Origin: Planctomycetota bacterium
GTDB lineage: Bacteria; Planctomycetota; UBA11346
Direction: 5' to 3'
DNA length: 18,573 nt
Assembly (NCBI GenBank): GCA_024641365.1
Contig: JAHEDF010000019.1
Location: forward strand, 1-18,573
A program made the translations under genes and the position numbers. The notes under the pieces are model-generated. The model was not told the origin of the DNA, searched no databases, and saw only the letters and a program-made list of their open reading frames with translations. Positions 15,712 through 18,573 of this stretch are shown in pieces. Each line of letters opens with the position of its first letter. Position 1 is the stretch's first letter.

Positions 15712-16434
15712 ATGCCAGCGTGGTACATTGCTCGTCGGGATATTATTGCTGCATTTACCTCGCCCCTAGCGTGGTTGGTTTTGGCGTGTTGGACTTTGCT
15801 CACCAATATTTTATTTATTCGTACGTTAGATGCCGTTCACGGCACGCCAGGAGCTGATCAACCGCTGTTTGTCGAATCGTTAAATTTAGGCGTAATATTT
15901 TTAGCGCTTTTAGCTCCCGCCATTACCATGACCAGTTTTGCTCAGGAACGCCAACAAGGTACCATGCAATTATTACTGACGGTACCAATTCAAGAACATC
16001 ATTTAATTCTTGGGAAATTTTTAGCTGCGGCAGTCGTGTTAGGCTCATTATTGCTCGCAACGCTTTTTCAGCCGGTGACCTTATTAATTATCAGCGCCAT
16101 TGATGGACCGCAATTAGCTGCTGGCTATATCGGCTTATCATTACAGTTATGTTTTCTAGCGGCATTAGGCGTGTGGATTAGTTTGTTAGTAGATAGTCCC
16201 ATCGCTGCGTACGTTTTAACCTTTGCTGCCATCGCTGTGCTATTGCTTGTTGGTATCGCACCACGTGATTCGTGGCTTTATAATATCGGGCAAGCCGTTG
16301 GTATGGTCAGTCGTTTAGAGCCATTTTTTCGCGGTGATATGCGATTAGGGAATGTCCTGTATTTTGGGGCTACGACTGGCTGCTGCTTAGTTATGGCGCA
16401 TAGTGCATTGTTGGCGCGGAGGATTCATGGCTGA
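15712..16434 (+). CDS. gldF: ABC-2 type permease, GldF-like
   Basis: The 240-residue inner-membrane protein has about six hydrophobic segments (near 15-36, 58-77, 101-129, 136-160, 163-182, 213-235). The N-terminus IARRDIIAAFTSPLAWLVLACW matches the GldF pattern of an arginine-rich helix followed by SPxAxxV. ERQQGTMQLLLTVPI at 79-93 is the ABC-2 cytoplasmic loop motif that contacts the ATPase. GGAT lies 8 bases before the ATG. It overlaps the next gene by 8 bases. GldF/GldG are membrane parts of an ABC complex first described in Bacteroidota gliding, and homologues are widespread in non-gliding bacteria including PVC members, so motility should not be assumed. No ATPase gene is adjacent in this window. 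Confidence 0.88.
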   Translation: MPAWYIARRDIIAAFTSPLAWLVLACWTLLTNILFIRTLDAVHGTPGADQPLFVESLNLGVIFLALLAPAITMTSFAQERQQGTMQLLLTVPIQEHHLILGKFLAAAVVLGSLLLATLFQPVTLLIISAIDGPQLAAGYIGLSLQLCFLAALGVWISLLVDSPIAAYVLTFAAIAVLLLVGIAPRDSWLYNIGQAVGMVSRLEPFFRGDMRLGNVLYFGATTGCCLVMAHSALLARRIHG

Positions 16435-18031
16435 ATCCGCAAATCACGCAGAAACAAAAAGTACAACAACAGCCTCGACACCCGGCTGGACTAAACGACT
16501 TGGACGTCTTGGTGGTCGCACCATATTAATATTATTAGTCTTAATGTTTATCGTTGCTGCTGCAGATCGCAGTCGCTTACGTGTTGACTGGAGTGCAGAT
16601 AATCGTTTTTCGTTATCACCAGCCTTAATATCATTATTAGAAAAACAACACGATCAGTTAGAATTAATTACCGTATGGCCAATTGAATTTGATGATTTAG
16701 CACGCCCCCTCTTAGATGGGTTACGCGTTATAGCCGAACGCTCGCCCGCGATTACCTACCGACATATCGATCCCATTTTACATAAACCAACCCTGGCAAC
16801 ATTTGAAAAAACATATGGTGCAGCACTGGTACCCGCAATTTATGTAGTGCGTCCTGCTATTAAGCGCGCGTTTTATATCCCAGTAAACAGTAATACGCGC
16901 ATTGAATTACAACGTGAAATCGGCGGCGCACTGGTATCTTTAGCTGAAGGCGTGCAACCACGCATTAGTTTATTACAAGGACATGGTGAATTACGTCCTG
17001 ATGGCGGATTGGACGATGGCTGCAATGAATTGATTCGCGCATTTGAATTAGCGGGCTTTGATGTGCACCTGAGTGAAATTGCTCGCGATGGAAAAATTAA
17101 CCCAGAATCGTTATTAATTATTGCTGGTGCTACTACACCATTAGGTCCCGATTTAGCACAAGTGAAAGCGCATATTGTAGATGGTGGAGCAACCTTCATT
17201 TTAGGCGATGATCGTTTGCCGCAAGATTTAGGTGATTATTTACGTACACGCGGCATCATGATGGGACCGTCATTACCACAAGAATTACCAAGTGCCTTAC
17301 AGGCTAATGGTAATTTTATCCCTGCACTCAGTCCCGGTGCGCCTTCTATTCCACCACGTATTATTGTCAGCTTACATCGCCATCTAATTGGACAGGAATC
17401 GACATTTCCGCATCATAATTTATTATTGGATAGCGATTTAATGAATCCTCGCCATACTGCTCTGCAACGAGCGTTATTAAGTGGGCAAAGTATGCTTAGC
17501 CCGTGGACGACGCCGGTGCAATTATTACAACCGGGTGCATTTGACGAAGAAACGCGCAAACGATTACAACAAGCTTATATTGCTTTAGGCACGACACCTT
17601 TTACCGCCGATATGTTATTACAAACTGCTCCGCATGATGCTTGGGTAAAAACACGTACTGAAGCTTTGCAAGCGCCTGAACAATTAGATTCGCAACCAGC
17701 CTTGCCTTTAGCGTGGAGCATAGAGTCGATGGTTGGTCCGAACAGTGTACGCGATGAGCAAAATGCCCGCATGGTTATTTTGGGAAGTCGCCAAGCTGCG
17801 AGCGATGGCATTTTAGCACAACGGCGTTTTGCCAACGCCACATTTTTTACCGATCTTGCGCATTGGGCATTACATCGAGATCGCGCGACGGCTATTCCAG
17901 AAGCTGAATCAAAGTCGTTTCGCGTCGAAGCCAGTGATAGTTTATTATTTTGGATTGAGGCTTTTCTTGTCGCTGTCATCCCCTGTTTTTGTATTGGCTT
18001 CGCGATATTAACGTGGTGGGATAGACGCTGA
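16427..18031 (+). CDS. gldG: GldG-like ABC transporter auxiliary protein
   Basis: The start at 16427 (534 residues) is preferred because GGAGG lies 4 bases upstream and it overlaps the permease stop by 8 bases; the frame extends to 16403 but lacks such a site. The protein has an N-terminal cytoplasmic tail, a transmembrane segment at about 31-47, and the GldG motif DWSADNRFSLSPALISLL (54-71). A large periplasmic ABC_transp_aux-type domain follows, including RISLLQGHGELRPDGG, close to the family's 'LxGHGE' strand, and LLIIAGATTPLG. A C-terminal membrane segment (IEAFLVAVIPCFCIGFAIL) ends WWDRR. It probably forms the periplasmic part of a complex with the GldF-like permease. Its substrate is unknown. 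Confidence 0.88.
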   Translation: MAESANHAETKSTTTASTPGWTKRLGRLGGRTILILLVLMFIVAAADRSRLRVDWSADNRFSLSPALISLLEKQHDQLELITVWPIEFDDLARPLLDGLRVIAERSPAITYRHIDPILHKPTLATFEKTYGAALVPAIYVVRPAIKRAFYIPVNSNTRIELQREIGGALVSLAEGVQPRISLLQGHGELRPDGGLDDGCNELIRAFELAGFDVHLSEIARDGKINPESLLIIAGATTPLGPDLAQVKAHIVDGGATFILGDDRLPQDLGDYLRTRGIMMGPSLPQELPSALQANGNFIPALSPGAPSIPPRIIVSLHRHLIGQESTFPHHNLLLDSDLMNPRHTALQRALLSGQSMLSPWTTPVQLLQPGAFDEETRKRLQQAYIALGTTPFTADMLLQTAPHDAWVKTRTEALQAPEQLDSQPALPLAWSIESMVGPNSVRDEQNARMVILGSRQAASDGILAQRRFANATFFTDLAHWALHRDRATAIPEAESKSFRVEASDSLLFWIEAFLVAVIPCFCIGFAILTWWDRR

Positions 18032-18074
18032 TTTAGCGCTAAAACCTGTTACAAAGCAAAACACTGGCGTTAGT

Positions 18075-18093
18075 GATAAAAATTATCATTATA
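18075..18093. promoter_or_regulatory. Fur-box-like sequence upstream of the antiporter
   Basis: The 19 bases from 18075 match the classical 19-bp Fur consensus at 15 positions, and TGATAA-AAA-TTATCA (18074-18088) forms a dyad. It lies about 65-85 bases upstream of the antiporter ATG in the gap after gldG. AT-rich DNA gives such matches by chance, and iron control of a CPA2 antiporter would be unusual, so this is tentative. Confidence 0.25.
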
Positions 18094-18159
18094 GCTTTGC
18101 AACAAGCCAATGCGCGATTCGCGTGCATGTGTACAGACAAACGGTTAAGGGGAGTGTGA

Positions 18160-18573
18160 ATGGATTTTTGGACGGTGCTCAGTGGCATATTAGTATTATT
18201 ATCGGCAGCATTAATTGCTGGCGTTATCTTTGAACGTCTTGGTCAAAGCGCTGTCTTAGGATATTTATTAGCGGGCTTGTTATTGGGACCAAATGCATTT
18301 GGACCAGAGACAGCACAAAATGCGACCGTCAGCAACATCGCAGAATTAGGCGTCGCCTTATTATTATTTGCCATCGGTCTTGAATTCTCATTAAAACGAT
18401 TGTGGCGCATGGGGCCCGTTGGTCTTGGTGGCGGTACCGCTCAAGTCACCTTAACCGTTGGTATCGGTGCCGCGATTTCATTTGGCTTTGGACTCGACGC
18501 ACAAGAAGCCATTGGTATCGGTGCTATTGTCGCATTTAGTTCGACTGCCTGCGTTTTACGCGTACTCACTGAT
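18160..18573 (+). CDS. CPA2 family monovalent cation:proton antiporter (Kef-type), N-terminal part
   Basis: The gene opens with ATG at 18160, preceded by GGGGAG 5 bases upstream, and runs off the window after 138 codons. Residues 1-138 show the CPA2 N-terminus: a first membrane helix (VLSGILVLLSAALIAGVIF), ERLGQSAVLGYLLAGLLLGPNAFGP, and IAELGVALLLFAIGLEFSLKRLW. This is the standard KefB/KefC/YbaL pattern and covers about four to five helices. Full members have about 12 helices, often followed by RCK (TrkA-N/C) domains, which would lie outside the window. The likely role is K+ or Na+ exchange for H+ across the inner membrane. The 128-base gap from gldG suggests its own promoter. Confidence 0.92.
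   Translation, partial: MDFWTVLSGILVLLSAALIAGVIFERLGQSAVLGYLLAGLLLGPNAFGPETAQNATVSNIAELGVALLLFAIGLEFSLKRLWRMGPVGLGGGTAQVTLTVGIGAAISFGFGLDAQEAIGIGAIVAFSSTACVLRVLTD

Noticed and set aside
1..18573. tRNA or rRNA genes, prophage or defence modules
   Set aside because: No cloverleaf-like segments, rRNA sequence, integrase, restriction, toxin-antitoxin or other defence-type proteins were recognised on either strand.

Overview
This is a chromosomal window of a Gram-negative bacterium of low-to-moderate GC. A DUF1552 protein and a propeller/HEAT/haem protein of the Pirellula/Verrucomicrobium type point to the PVC superphylum (Planctomycetota, Verrucomicrobiota, Lentisphaerota). The phylum is an inference from gene content only. 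A porin ending in Phe and several Sec signal peptides confirm an outer membrane.

Left part (1-4.2 kb): the 3' part of a DUF1552 gene is followed by a decayed, 5'-truncated and frameshifted nitrate/nitrite transporter (narK) remnant. A strong bidirectional terminator separates this from a convergent 905-residue secreted protein with a beta-propeller, HEAT-like repeats and one CxxCH haem site. Its 350-bp upstream region is gene-free and is followed by a 159-bp MITE-like element with 18-bp terminal inverted repeats.

Middle (4.8-11.9 kb, all minus strand): a two-gene unit encodes an outer-membrane porin and a mini periplasmic phosphate-binding-like protein. Upstream of it lies 520 bp of AT-rich DNA with a promoter/operator candidate and four copies of an 18-bp dyad element (TGTC-N10-GACA). 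Behind that is a complete BMP-type (purine nucleoside-like) ABC importer operon: binding protein, an unrecognised 92-residue membrane-anchored protein, a double ATPase and two permeases. Most junctions are tight or ATGA overlaps. A promoter with an operator-like dyad over its -35 box precedes the operon.

Right part (12-18.6 kb): glnE (minus) is divergent from ribE (plus). Then come an overlapping GldF/GldG-type ABC-2 permease and auxiliary-protein pair without a linked ATPase, and the 5' end of a CPA2 (Kef-type) cation/proton antiporter with a weak Fur-like box upstream.

Most of the window is ordinary household, transport and envelope content. The least explained items are the four-copy dyad cluster upstream of the porin, the small membrane protein inside the nucleoside-importer operon, the MITE-like element, and the freestanding porin plus mini binding-protein pair.
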